Assembly (NCBI RefSeq): GCF_000019785.1 | Contig: NC_010524.1 | Coordinates: 3,398,001-3,462,000 of the forward strand | Source of the DNA: Leptothrix cholodnii SP-6 | GTDB taxonomy: Bacteria; Pseudomonadota; Gammaproteobacteria; Burkholderiales; Burkholderiaceae_C | Length of the DNA stretch: 64,000 nucleotides | Direction: 5' to 3' | Notes under the pieces: model-generated | Told to the model about the DNA's origin: nothing | What the model saw: only the letters and a program-made list of their open reading frames with translations | The model's database searches: none | In this document: positions 45,959-53,713 of the stretch, piece by piece | How the letters are laid out: the number at the start of each line of letters is the position of its first letter | Numbering within the stretch: position 1 is the stretch's first letter | Translations under genes and position numbers: made by a program

Positions 45959-46528
45959 TCAGATGCCGTAGCGCGGCTGGCGGGCGCGCCGCTCGACCAT
46001 GTCGCGCAGCATGTAGGCCACGCCGCGGCGCCAGGATTCATCGTTGTCACCGCGGATGTCGACCGACTTGGTCAGCACCAGGCGGTCCTCGCGCACCTGC
46101 CAGACGCCCAGGTTGATGTTGAGGATCAGGTTGCTGACGCGCTGCACCCAGCCCACCCCCACCCGCTGCGTGCCCAGCGCATCGCCCACGCCCGCCAGGC
46201 AGCCGTTGCAGCGGTGCAGGTACTGGTTCTCGGCACGCGCATGTTCGATCGCGGCCTGCGCCGGCGCCAGCGCCAGCACGCGGTAAAGTCCGCGTTCGTC
46301 GAGCCCCTGCGCCATCTGCCGATCGATCATCGCCAGGCGCGCCTGCAGCGCCGGCAGGCGGGCCGGATCGGGCTGGTCATCGATCAGCTCGAAGCCGAGG
46401 AAGGCCAGCGTCGGCACCTCGGCCTGCGCCTGCACGGCGCGGCTGCTGACGACACAGGCCCCGGCCGCCGCCAGCAGGCAGCGGCGGCGGGTCAACAGGG
46501 CCGGGGTCTCGATGCGGTCGATGGTCAT
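45959..46528 (-). CDS. exported protein, DUF2380/DUF3280-like
   Basis: A 189-residue protein on the opposite strand. The start at 46528 gives MTIDRIETPALLTRRRC, then a signal-like hydrophobic stretch ending QAQAEVP. The mature part begins TLAFLGFELIDDQPDP and ends with a C-terminal block around VRVQVREDRL-like and KSVDIRGDNDESWRRG, seen in DUF2380/DUF3280 proteins of quinoprotein clusters. The domain assignment is from memory of the pattern. Two cysteines (HRCNGCLAGVG) form a CxxC-like pair. It converges on the SoxYZ gene and is divergent from the beta-propeller gene. Confidence 0.7.
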   Translation of the reverse strand: MTIDRIETPALLTRRRCLLAAAGACVVSSRAVQAQAEVPTLAFLGFELIDDQPDPARLPALQARLAMIDRQMAQGLDERGLYRVLALAPAQAAIEHARAENQYLHRCNGCLAGVGDALGTQRVGVGWVQRVSNLILNINLGVWQVREDRLVLTKSVDIRGDNDESWRRGVAYMLRDMVERRARQPRYGI

Positions 46529-46643
46529 GGCGATGCGGTGCTTTCGAGTGGGCCTGCGAACGCGCGGGCAGCGGAACTGGCCACGCATGATGACGGCCAC
46601 CGAGGCGGCTGCAAAGCGGCCTTCTGGAAAGCACCGAGGCCGA

Positions 46644-46656
46644 CCGCCCCAAGCCG
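46644..46656. repeat. REP-like 13-mer, inverted copy
   Basis: CCGCCCCAAGCCG, the exact reverse complement of 32664-32676. It lies in the 183-bp gap between the divergent DUF gene and the beta-propeller gene. Confidence 0.4.
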
Positions 46657-46711
46657 CCTTGTTCGTGTTCATCGGGCCTGCGCCGCGATCGCCCTGCTGC
46701 TGGCTCAGGCC

Positions 46712-47644
46712 ATGAGCCAGCCCGCTGCGGCCGCACCGTTTGCCTACGTCACCAACCAGGGCAGCCACGACGTCAGCGTGATCGACCTGGCCGACCCGCG
46801 CACCATCGCCCGCGTACCGGTGGGTCAATCGCCGGCCGGCGTGGTGGCAGCCAGCGCGCGCGGCGAGGTGTTCGTGGCCAACGCGGCGGGCAATAGCATC
46901 TCGGTGATCGACATGCGCAGCCAGCAGGTGGTCGACACCTTCGCGGCCGGCCAGGGTGCCGTCGGGCTGGATGCCAGCGCCGATGGCCGGCGGCTGTTCG
47001 TGGTCGACTGGTACGGCGCTGCGCTGCGGGTGTTCGATGCCAGCACGCGCCGCCAGATCGCCCACGTGCCGCTGGGCCCGGCCCCGGCCGGCGTGGCGGC
47101 CTTGCCCGACGGCAGCGCGGCCTGGGTGGCCGAACGCGACGACGACCGCGTCGCCCTGATCGACGTCGCCCGCGCGCAGGTGGTGGCACGCGTGGCGGTG
47201 GGCAGCCACCCGTTCGCGCTGCTGCTCGACAGCGCGCGCGAGCGGCTCTACGCGCTCAACGTGCAGAGCGACAGCGTCTCGGTGATCGATACCCGCAGCC
47301 GCCAGGTGATCGCCACGCTGCCGACCGGTCGCGCCCCGTACGGCGCCGTGCTGGCCGATGGCGCACGGCTGCTCTACGTCACCAACCAGCACGACGACAG
47401 CGTCAGCGTGTTCGATGCCCAGAGCCTGAAACCGCTGCGCACGCTGGGCGGTTTCGGCTACCCCGAAGGCATCGCGGCCAGCGGCGAGCGGGTCTACGTC
47501 GTCAACTGGATGGACGACCAGCTGAGCGTGCTTGACGCCGCCAGCGGCCGGCTGCTGGCCACGCTCGCCACCGGCCGCAACCCGCGCGGTTTCGGCGCCT
47601 TCATCGGCACACCCCCACCCCACCCACGGAGCCCTGACGAATGA
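46712..47644 (+). CDS. PQQ-associated YVTN-type beta-propeller protein
   Basis: From the ATG at 46712 the product is 310 residues with six to seven YVTN/NHL blades (AYVTNQGSHDVSVIDLAD, VFVANAAGNSISVID, LYVTNQHDDSVSVFDA and more), matching the PQQ-dependent catabolism-associated propeller (TIGR03866 type). The frame just upstream (RACAAIALLLAQA then MSQPAAAAP) looks like the core of a signal peptide, but no ATG, GTG or TTG precedes it in frame at a useful distance. Either an unusual start codon is used, or the 5' end has been damaged. The protein is expected in the periplasm. The next gene overlaps its stop. Confidence 0.78.
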   Translation: MSQPAAAAPFAYVTNQGSHDVSVIDLADPRTIARVPVGQSPAGVVAASARGEVFVANAAGNSISVIDMRSQQVVDTFAAGQGAVGLDASADGRRLFVVDWYGAALRVFDASTRRQIAHVPLGPAPAGVAALPDGSAAWVAERDDDRVALIDVARAQVVARVAVGSHPFALLLDSARERLYALNVQSDSVSVIDTRSRQVIATLPTGRAPYGAVLADGARLLYVTNQHDDSVSVFDAQSLKPLRTLGGFGYPEGIAASGERVYVVNWMDDQLSVLDAASGRLLATLATGRNPRGFGAFIGTPPPHPRSPDE

Positions 47645-48177
47645 CCCGACGCCCCTTTCATCGCCACCTCCTGATGCTGCTGGCGCTGCTGACCGTGCCG
47701 CTGGCCGGCCAGGCCCACGGCCCGACCCGCCAGAAGGTGACCGAGAGCATCACCATCGACGCCCCCGCCGCCACCGTCTGGGCCCGCATCCAGGATTTCG
47801 ACGCGCTCAAGAACTGGCACCCGGCGGTGGCCGAGAGCGCGGCCGACAAGGGCAACGAGGTCGGCTCGGTGCGGATCGTCAAGCTCAAGGGCGGCGGCGA
47901 GCTGGTCGAATCGCTCGAACGCCACGACGCCGCGCAGAGGCTCTACAGCTACCGCGCCAAGAACGGCGGCGCGCTGCCGGTCACCAACTACAGCTCGACG
48001 ATCCGCGTCAGCGAGGCCGCCGGCAAGGCCAGCGTCGAGTGGCGCGGCGCCTTCTACCGCGGCTACCCCAACAACGACCCGCCGCCGGACCAGAACGACG
48101 AGGCCGCGGTCAAGGCCGTCACCGGCGTCTACCAGAGCGGGCTGGCGAACCTGAAATCGCTGGTCGAAGGCAAGTAG
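47641..48177 (+). CDS. exported SRPBCC (polyketide cyclase-like) protein
   Basis: A 178-residue protein with a signal peptide (to about residue 25, AGQA) and an SRPBCC/START-like domain: ESITIDAPAATVWARIQDFDALKNWHPAV, the usual opening, then NYSSTIRVSEA and VEWRGAFYRGYP. Such proteins bind hydrophobic ligands. Members occur in quinoprotein clusters but have no assigned role. It overlaps the propeller stop by 4 bp and lies 2 bp before the next gene. Confidence 0.82.
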   Translation: MTRRPFHRHLLMLLALLTVPLAGQAHGPTRQKVTESITIDAPAATVWARIQDFDALKNWHPAVAESAADKGNEVGSVRIVKLKGGGELVESLERHDAAQRLYSYRAKNGGALPVTNYSSTIRVSEAAGKASVEWRGAFYRGYPNNDPPPDQNDEAAVKAVTGVYQSGLANLKSLVEGK

Positions 48178-48179
48178 CG

Positions 48180-49235
48180 ATGGACGACGGCGGGCGTCGA
48201 CACATGCTGCGCGCGCTCGGCGCCTTTGCGGGCGTCGGCGTGGCCAGCCTGTGGGCGGGCTGCGCAGCGCCGACCGCCGCGCATGAATCGGGCGGTCTGC
48301 CCGTCCCACCGAGCGGCGTGTCTGGCTTTGCACCAGCCGGCACCCGCCGGATCGAGCAGATCGCCCCCGGCGTCTACCTGCAGCACGGCCTGCGTGGCGA
48401 GATCGGCCCCGACACGCTCGGCCGCACCGGCAACGCCGGTTTCATCGTCGGCGCGAGCGGCGTGCTGGCGATCAACAGCGGCGGCTCGCACCGCGACGGC
48501 CAGGCGCTGCTGGCGGCCATCACGCGCAGCACCGCGCTGCCGCTGCGCGGCGTGCTGCTGACACACGCGATGCAGGAGTTCATCTTCGGCGCCAGCGCCT
48601 TCCAGGCCGCCGGCGTGCCAGTGCTGATGCACCACGACGCCGCCCGCCTGATGGCCGCGCGCTGCGAGGGTTGCCTGAAGACGCTGCAACGCGTGCTCGG
48701 CGCCGACGAGATGGCCGGCTCCCGCGTGCCGCGCGCCGACATCACCTTCACCGCCGCCGACGCCGCACGCGCGCTGCCCGACATCGGCCGCCCGCTGCGC
48801 CTGCTCGCGCCCGCGGCAATCGCCGCCAGCCCGGGCGACAGCGCCGTGTTCGACGACAGCAGCGCCACGCTGTTTGCCGGCGCGCTGCTCGATGCCGACA
48901 CCATCCCCGACGTGCAGGACGCCGACCTCGCCGGCTGGCATGCCGCGCTCGCCGCGCTGGCGCGGCTGCCGCTGCGCCGCATCGTGCCCGGCCACGGCCC
49001 CGTCGCAGGCGCCGGCCTGGTCGCGTCGGTCGACAGCTACCTGCGCCAGCTCGAACAGCGCACCGCCGCATTGCTGCAGGCCGGCACCGCCTTGAGCGAG
49101 GTCGCCGATGCGGTCGACCTGCCCGCGTTTGCGCATTGGCAGCGTTACGACAGCACGCACCGGCGCAACGCCTCGATCGTGTTCCTGCGCCAGGAGCGCG
49201 CACTGATGTTGAAGGACGCCCGACATGGCACATGA
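48180..49235 (+). CDS. quinoprotein relay metallo-beta-lactamase-fold lipoprotein (degenerate metal site)
   Basis: A 351-residue lipoprotein. The ATG at 48180 is 2 bp after the previous stop; the lipobox is SLWAGC (Cys28). The MBL fold is clear (PGVYLQHG, GFIVGASGVLAINSGGS, LLTHAMQEFIFGASAF, IVPGHGPV), as in SoxH-related relay hydrolases (TIGR04558/04559 type). The canonical H-x-H-x-D-H is reduced to His129-Ala-Met131-Gln-Glu133-Phe134, so two of three His ligands and the Asp are lost. A pair of cysteines (ARCEGCLKTLQ, residues about 160-165) is conspicuous. It may bind one metal differently, or be a non-hydrolytic partner of the SoxYZ carrier. Confidence 0.8.
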   Translation: MDDGGRRHMLRALGAFAGVGVASLWAGCAAPTAAHESGGLPVPPSGVSGFAPAGTRRIEQIAPGVYLQHGLRGEIGPDTLGRTGNAGFIVGASGVLAINSGGSHRDGQALLAAITRSTALPLRGVLLTHAMQEFIFGASAFQAAGVPVLMHHDAARLMAARCEGCLKTLQRVLGADEMAGSRVPRADITFTAADAARALPDIGRPLRLLAPAAIAASPGDSAVFDDSSATLFAGALLDADTIPDVQDADLAGWHAALAALARLPLRRIVPGHGPVAGAGLVASVDSYLRQLEQRTAALLQAGTALSEVADAVDLPAFAHWQRYDSTHRRNASIVFLRQERALMLKDARHGT

Positions 49236-50088
49236 CCCCGACCGTCGCCGCCTGCTTGTAGCGGCATGGGGCGGCAGCGCCGCGCTGATCGGCGCCTGGC
49301 TGCCCGGTGGCAGCCACGCCGCGATCGGCGGGCTGCCGAGCAACGTCGGCCACGCCGACAGCTCGCCGCAGTGGGAGCTGCTGCGCGGCAAGCTGTTCGG
49401 CGAGCGGCCGATCGCCGCCGGCGCCGCCAGCCAGGTGCAGATCATCGTGCCGCTGCGCGCGGCCTACGGCGCCTCGGTGCCGGTCAAGATCGTCTCCAGG
49501 ATCGCGCAGACACCCGAGCGCCAGGTGCGCCGCATGACGCTGCTGGTCGACAAGAACCCCTCGCCGATCGCCGCCACGCTGACGCTCGGCACAGCGCTCG
49601 GCCAGGCCGATTTCGAGACCCGGCTGCGGGTCGACGAATACAGCCACGTGCGCGTGGTCAGCGAGCTGAGCGACGGCACGCTGCACATGGATTCGCGCTA
49701 CGTCAAGGTCTCGGGCGGCTGCAGCGCACCGCCCAACCGCGAGGCCCTGCACCTGATCGGCCGCACCACGATGCGCCTGCCCGCCGGCCTGCACCCCGGC
49801 GCGCCCACGCCGGTCGAGCTGAGCGTGGTGCACCCCAACGACACCGGCTTCGAGCTCAACCAGGTCACGGTGATGTTCATCCCGCCGCACTTCGTGCGCA
49901 GCATCCGCGTGCGGCTGGGCGAGGCGCTGCTGTTCGAGGCCGACACCGATTTTTCGATCAGCGAGAACCCGAGCTGGCGCTTCAACTTCGTGCCACGCGC
50001 CGATCAGCACGCGCTGCTGACCGCAGAGGTCGAGGACACAAAAGAACAGCGCTTTCGCGGCACGCTCGACCCGTGGGCGGCGGCGTGA
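49225..50088 (+). CDS. quinoprotein-associated SoxYZ-like carrier protein (copy 2)
   Basis: A 287-residue paralogue of 45114-45947 with the same SoxY-SoxZ layout. A twin-arginine-like start (DPDRRRLLVAAW) is followed by a signal to about residue 33. The carrier cysteine is Cys166 in KVSGGCSAPPNRE. The SoxZ part ends SENPSWRFNFVPRAD. It overlaps the metallo-beta-lactamase gene by 11 bp and the next gene by 4 bp, so these three proteins are made together. Two different carriers may serve two partners. Confidence 0.87.
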   Translation: MAHDPDRRRLLVAAWGGSAALIGAWLPGGSHAAIGGLPSNVGHADSSPQWELLRGKLFGERPIAAGAASQVQIIVPLRAAYGASVPVKIVSRIAQTPERQVRRMTLLVDKNPSPIAATLTLGTALGQADFETRLRVDEYSHVRVVSELSDGTLHMDSRYVKVSGGCSAPPNREALHLIGRTTMRLPAGLHPGAPTPVELSVVHPNDTGFELNQVTVMFIPPHFVRSIRVRLGEALLFEADTDFSISENPSWRFNFVPRADQHALLTAEVEDTKEQRFRGTLDPWAAA

Positions 50089-50609
50089 TCGGCAGAAGAT
50101 TCCTCGTGCTGATCGGCCTCGTCGGGCTGCTGAGCACGGCGCACGCGGCCTTGCCGGCGCCCTACGCACCGATCGTGATCCAGCCGCTGGTCGACGGCAA
50201 GACGCATGAATTCGACCTGCGCGCCGCCCAGCAGCGCGCCCGCAGCGAGGGCAAGTGGCTGTACGTCTACCTGGGTGCCAGCGACTGCGCGTACTGCCGC
50301 AAGTACGAGGCCTTTCTGGCGGCCAACGCCACCGAGCTGGTGCCGCATTTCGCGGCCAAGTATCTGGTGGTCGACCTGCGCAGCCAGCTGAGCGTGACCG
50401 AGCGCCAGCTGATCCTGCGCACCGAGGCGCACCGCCTGCCCTACGCCGACTTCCAGCGCGCCATCGGCGACCAGCGGGCTCGGCTGCTGGTCTATCCCAG
50501 CGTGTGGCTGCTCGAGCCCGACGGCAAGCCGCTGATGCAGATGCCGGCGGGCACCGGCACCTTCCAGACCGTGGCCGAGCAGTTGGAGATCCTGCGGCTG
50601 GAGGAGTGA
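50085..50609 (+). CDS. exported thioredoxin-fold protein
   Basis: A 174-residue protein starting with GTG that overlaps the SoxYZ stop. A signal peptide (to about residue 21, STAHA) is followed by a thioredoxin-like domain with KWLYVYLGASDCAYCRKYE, where CAYC is the redox pair, and VYPSVWLLEPDGKPL, with the cis-Pro loop. It probably keeps the SoxYZ cysteine reduced, or loads or unloads it, as thioredoxins do in Sox systems. It is the last gene of the plus-strand relay cluster. Confidence 0.82.
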   Translation: MIGRRFLVLIGLVGLLSTAHAALPAPYAPIVIQPLVDGKTHEFDLRAAQQRARSEGKWLYVYLGASDCAYCRKYEAFLAANATELVPHFAAKYLVVDLRSQLSVTERQLILRTEAHRLPYADFQRAIGDQRARLLVYPSVWLLEPDGKPLMQMPAGTGTFQTVAEQLEILRLEE

Positions 50610-50634
50610 ATCGCGGCGACCGCGAGGGGTTTGC

Positions 50635-51714
50635 TCAGGCGCAGCGGCCGGCCTCGTACCAGCCCTTGCTCTGGTTCACCCACTTGACCACCAGCAGCAT
50701 CACCGGCACCTCGATCAGCACGCCGACCACGGTGGCCAGAGCGGCGCCGGATTCGAAGCCGAACAGGCTGATCGCCGCCGCCACCGCCAGCTCGAAGAAG
50801 TTGCTCGCGCCGATCAGGGCCGACGGGCAGGCCACGCTGTGCGATTCGCCCAGCCGGCGGTTGAGCCAGTAGGCCAGGCCCGAGTTGAAGAACACCTGGA
50901 TCAGGATCGGCACCGCCAGCATCGCGATCACCAGCGGCTGGTCGATGATCGCCTTGCCCTGGAAAGCGAACAGCAGCACCAGCGTGGCCAGCAGCGCGGT
51001 GATCGACCAAGGGCCGATCCTGGCCAGCGCGGCGTCGAACGCCGCCTGCCCGCGCCGCAGCAACTGCTTGCGCCACAGCTGCGCGATCACGACCGGGATC
51101 ACGATGTACAGCACCACCGACGTGATCAGCGTGTCCCACGGCACCACGATCGACGACAGCCCCAGCAGCAGCGCCACGATCGGCGCGAACGCGAACACCA
51201 TGATCGTGTCGTTGAGCGCCACCTGCGACAGCGTGAACAGCGGGTGGCCGCCGGTCAGCCGGCTCCACACGAACACCATCGCCGTGCACGGCGCCGCCGC
51301 CAGCAGGATCAGGCCGGCGATGTAGCTGTCGGCCTGGTCAGCCGGCAGGTAGGGCGCGAACACGTGGCGGATGAACAGCCAGCCCAGCAGCGCCATCGAG
51401 AACGGCTTGACCGCCCAGTTGACGAACAGCGTCACGCCGATGCCGCGCCAGTGCTGCTTGACCTGGTGCAGCGCGCCGAAGTCGACCTTGAGCAGCATCG
51501 GGATGATCATCACCCAGATCAGCAGGCCGACCGGCAGGTTGACCCGGGCGACTTCCATGCGGCCGATCGCCTGCACCGGGCCCGGCAGCATCTGGCCGAG
51601 GGCGATGCCGGCGACGATGCACAGGAACACCCAGACGGTGAGGTAGCGCTCGAACACGCTCATCGGCGCGGGCGCGGGCGCTGTGGAAGGGGCAGAAAAG
51701 ACAGTGGTGTTCAT
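50635..51714 (-). CDS. acr3: arsenite efflux transporter, ACR3 family
   Basis: A 359-residue protein with ten membrane segments. It has the ACR3 marks near PMLLKVDFGAL, LAAAPCTAMVFVWSRLTGG (the conserved Cys needed for arsenite) and TLSQVALNDTIMVFAFAP. It exports arsenite using the proton gradient. The Pro/Ala-rich first 17 residues are extra; an internal start at MSVFERYLTVWVF would remove them and fits the family better. It is the last gene of the ars operon, 22 bp after arsC. Confidence 0.93.
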   Translation of the reverse strand: MNTTVFSAPSTAPAPAPMSVFERYLTVWVFLCIVAGIALGQMLPGPVQAIGRMEVARVNLPVGLLIWVMIIPMLLKVDFGALHQVKQHWRGIGVTLFVNWAVKPFSMALLGWLFIRHVFAPYLPADQADSYIAGLILLAAAPCTAMVFVWSRLTGGHPLFTLSQVALNDTIMVFAFAPIVALLLGLSSIVVPWDTLITSVVLYIVIPVVIAQLWRKQLLRRGQAAFDAALARIGPWSITALLATLVLLFAFQGKAIIDQPLVIAMLAVPILIQVFFNSGLAYWLNRRLGESHSVACPSALIGASNFFELAVAAAISLFGFESGAALATVVGVLIEVPVMLLVVKWVNQSKGWYEAGRCA

Positions 51715-51736
51715 GAATGTTCTTGCTCCGCGGCGA

Positions 51737-52243
51737 TCAGCTGCGGCCGATCTCGACCAGGGCGGCCTGCAGTGCGGCGCGGTCCATCGTCGCCAGCGGC
51801 AAGGCCAGCAGTTGCAGCATCCGGTAGCCGATCGCCTGGCGCGTCAGCTCGAAGGCGCGGCGCTTGCCCTCGTCACCGCCTTCGGCGTTGGACGGGTCGG
51901 GGTAGCCCCAATGCACCTTGACCGGCTGGCCCGCGCTGCCGCCGAAGAACACCGGGCAGCTCTCTGCGGCCGCGCTGTCGCACACGGTGATGACGATCGA
52001 CAGCGGCGGCGCGCCGTCGGTGCTGAACTCGTCCCAGCTCTTGCTGCGGTAGGCGCGGGTATCGATGCCGGCACGCTGGAGCGCTTCGAGTGCGAACGCA
52101 TTGATGCGGCCACTCGGCGCACTGCCCGCACTGTGGGCTTGCACGTCAAGGCCCAGCTTGGCGGCCCAATGATTGAGCATGCCCTCGGACAGCACGCTGC
52201 GCGCCGAGTTGTGGGTGCAGAGGATGAGAACGTGTGTGGTCAT
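51737..52243 (-). CDS. arsC: arsenate reductase, low-molecular-weight phosphatase type
   Basis: A 168-residue enzyme with the P-loop VLILCTHNSARSVLSEG (C-x5-R-S) at the N-terminus, HSAGSAPSGRINAFAL, and the Asp loop HWGYPDPS. It reduces arsenate to arsenite for export. The likely redox cysteines are Cys9 and Cys88/Cys96 (ITVCDSAAAESCPVF). It sits between the ArsI-like gene and acr3. Confidence 0.92.
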   Translation of the reverse strand: MTTHVLILCTHNSARSVLSEGMLNHWAAKLGLDVQAHSAGSAPSGRINAFALEALQRAGIDTRAYRSKSWDEFSTDGAPPLSIVITVCDSAAAESCPVFFGGSAGQPVKVHWGYPDPSNAEGGDEGKRRAFELTRQAIGYRMLQLLALPLATMDRAALQAALVEIGRS

Positions 52244-52260
52244 GGCTCAGCAGCACGGGC

Positions 52261-52782
52261 TCAGCAGCACGAATTGGCCGACTTGACCGCAATGCCGATG
52301 GGCTTGCCACGCGGCGTGGGCGCGCAGCAGGCGGCGGGTTCGCTGCTTGCGGCGGCAGCGTCGGTCGGTGCACAGCAAGCCGATGCGGCAGCGGCCGGGG
52401 CAGCGGCTTCGTTGAACACCGGGATGTTGCCCAGCGTATGGAAATGCTCCCAGGCGATGCCCTGCGGGTCGGTGATCCAGTGCTTTTCGCTGCGGGCGTA
52501 GCAGCAGGTCGTCTCACCCTCGTCGAGCAGGGCCATGTCGGCCGCCTCGGCGCGCGCTTTCAGGGCGGCCAGCTCGGCGGGATCGTCGGTCTGGATGCCG
52601 AGGTGGTCGATGCCCGGTTTCGAACCCCGGGTCGAGATCGCGAAGTTGACCGGCGGATCTTCGAGCATCCACTTGGCGTAGTCGCCCTCGAGCCGGGCCG
52701 GTTCGGCCGCGAAAAGCTTGGAGTAGAAGCCGACGCTGGTGGCCAGGTCGTCGACATGCAGATGGACGTGAAAGCGCTTCAT
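52261..52782 (-). CDS. arsI: ArsI/CadI family heavy-metal resistance enzyme
   Basis: A 173-residue vicinal-oxygen-chelate (glyoxalase-like) protein. MKRFHVHLHVDDLATSVGFY gives the first metal His; the arsenic-binding pair appears in ETTCCYARSEKHWITDP. ArsI breaks the carbon-arsenic bond of organoarsenicals using Fe(II) and oxygen; CadI relatives respond to metals. The last 45 residues are Ala-rich with three more Cys-Cys pairs, beyond the usual length of about 125-160, perhaps an extra metal-binding tail. It lies between arsR and arsC. Confidence 0.85.
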   Translation of the reverse strand: MKRFHVHLHVDDLATSVGFYSKLFAAEPARLEGDYAKWMLEDPPVNFAISTRGSKPGIDHLGIQTDDPAELAALKARAEAADMALLDEGETTCCYARSEKHWITDPQGIAWEHFHTLGNIPVFNEAAAPAAAASACCAPTDAAAASSEPAACCAPTPRGKPIGIAVKSANSCC

Positions 52783-52795
52783 GGTGGGTCTCCGA

Positions 52796-53122
52796 TCAAC
52801 AGGTGGTGCAGCCGGGCGTGCTCGTGACCTCGCAGGCCGAGCCCTGGCAGCAGTGGGCGGTGAGGTAGGCCAGCAGATCGTTCATCTGCGCGATGGACGG
52901 CCGGTAGATCAGGTTGCGGCCATCACGCTCCTGCGACACGAGGCCGGCATGCATCAGTTCCTTCAGGTGGAACGACAGCGTGGAGCCGGGCACGCCCAGG
53001 GTGGCGGACAACTCGCCCGGCGTCATGCCTTGCGGCGCAGCGCCCACCAGCGCACGAAAGATGCGCAGGCGCATGCCCTGGGCCAAGGCAGCGAGAGAGG
53101 CGATGGCAGCTTTTTCTTCCAT
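52796..53122 (-). CDS. arsR: ArsR-family transcriptional repressor
   Basis: A 108-residue winged-helix repressor and the first gene of the ars operon. The DNA-binding region is TPGELSATLGVPGSTLSFHLKELMHAGLV. The usual ELCVCDL metal motif is absent; cysteines lie near the C-terminus instead (HCCQGSACE and PGCTTC), as in the ArsR type with C-terminal arsenite-binding Cys. It represses the operon until arsenite binds. The matching operator candidate is at 53125-53140. Confidence 0.88.
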   Translation of the reverse strand: MEEKAAIASLAALAQGMRLRIFRALVGAAPQGMTPGELSATLGVPGSTLSFHLKELMHAGLVSQERDGRNLIYRPSIAQMNDLLAYLTAHCCQGSACEVTSTPGCTTC

Positions 53123-53124
53123 GC

Positions 53125-53140
53125 TTCCATTTTGTTGGAA
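53125..53140. promoter_or_regulatory. candidate ArsR operator
   Basis: TTCCA-N6-TGGAA, a perfect dyad, lies 2 bp upstream of the arsR start in the only promoter-sized gap of the operon. Position and symmetry fit autoregulation by ArsR. Confidence 0.55.
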
Positions 53141-53197
53141 TCATGGCGATGAGTCAATGCATGCCGATCGCCCGCCCCCTCTCCAAACCCGACGGGA

Positions 53198-53563
53198 TCA
53201 GACCACGATGATGTTCACCGGCTCGGTCCAGAGCCCGTTGCCACCACTGCCAACGGCACGCACGCGCACCCAGAAGGATTGCGTCGGCGGCAGATCATTG
53301 AGCCTGATGCGCGACGCGGTCACGGAGGTCATGGCGTGTTTCCAGTCGAGCTCCGAGGTCGGGTCGCCCTGGGTGATCTGAACCTCGTAGCTGGCTGCGC
53401 CGAGCACGCGGTTGACACGCACATCCAGGCTGCCGCGACGCGGGCCATGCTGCACCCTGAAACCACCGGGGACCGGCAGCGGCTCAAAACCGCTGGTGCG
53501 ACTGGCGTTGCGGCGCAGGTCGAATCCCGTCGATGCCAGTGCCTCGACATCACCATGGGGCAC
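53198..53563 (-). pseudogene. fibronectin type III domain protein, 5'-truncated by IS5
   Basis: A 121-codon frame for the C-terminal part of a known group of small FN3-domain proteins of about 200 residues: VEALASTGFDLRRN, then FEPLPVPGGFRVQHGPRRGSLDV, AASYEVQITQGDPTSELDW and FWVRVRAVGSGGNGLW. The expected N-terminal helical part (about 80 residues) is missing. The apparent GTG start at 53563 lies inside the left inverted repeat of the IS5 element (from 53557), so native sequence stops exactly at the element. The missing 5' part is not found on the other side of the IS. Confidence 0.8.
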
Positions 53564-53677
53564 TTCCTAAAACTATCGTGCCGACCATCTCCGGCACGTG
53601 ATCGACGTCATGACGGCTCGCACGGCGTCATCGCATGCCGAATTCGAAGATCAGTTCTACCCGGCGGCCTGTCTTTC

Positions 53678-53707
53678 AGCCCTTCGCGCCCCTCGCGAAG
53701 GGCTTTT
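53678..53707 (+). terminator. hairpin with T-run inside the IS5 left end
   Basis: AGCCCTTCGCG with CGCGAAGGGCT (53678-53688 and 53694-53704), loop of 5, followed by TTTT on the plus strand. It faces transcripts entering the IS from the left, opposite to the transposase gene. Confidence 0.6.
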
Positions 53708-53713
53708 CTGCCC

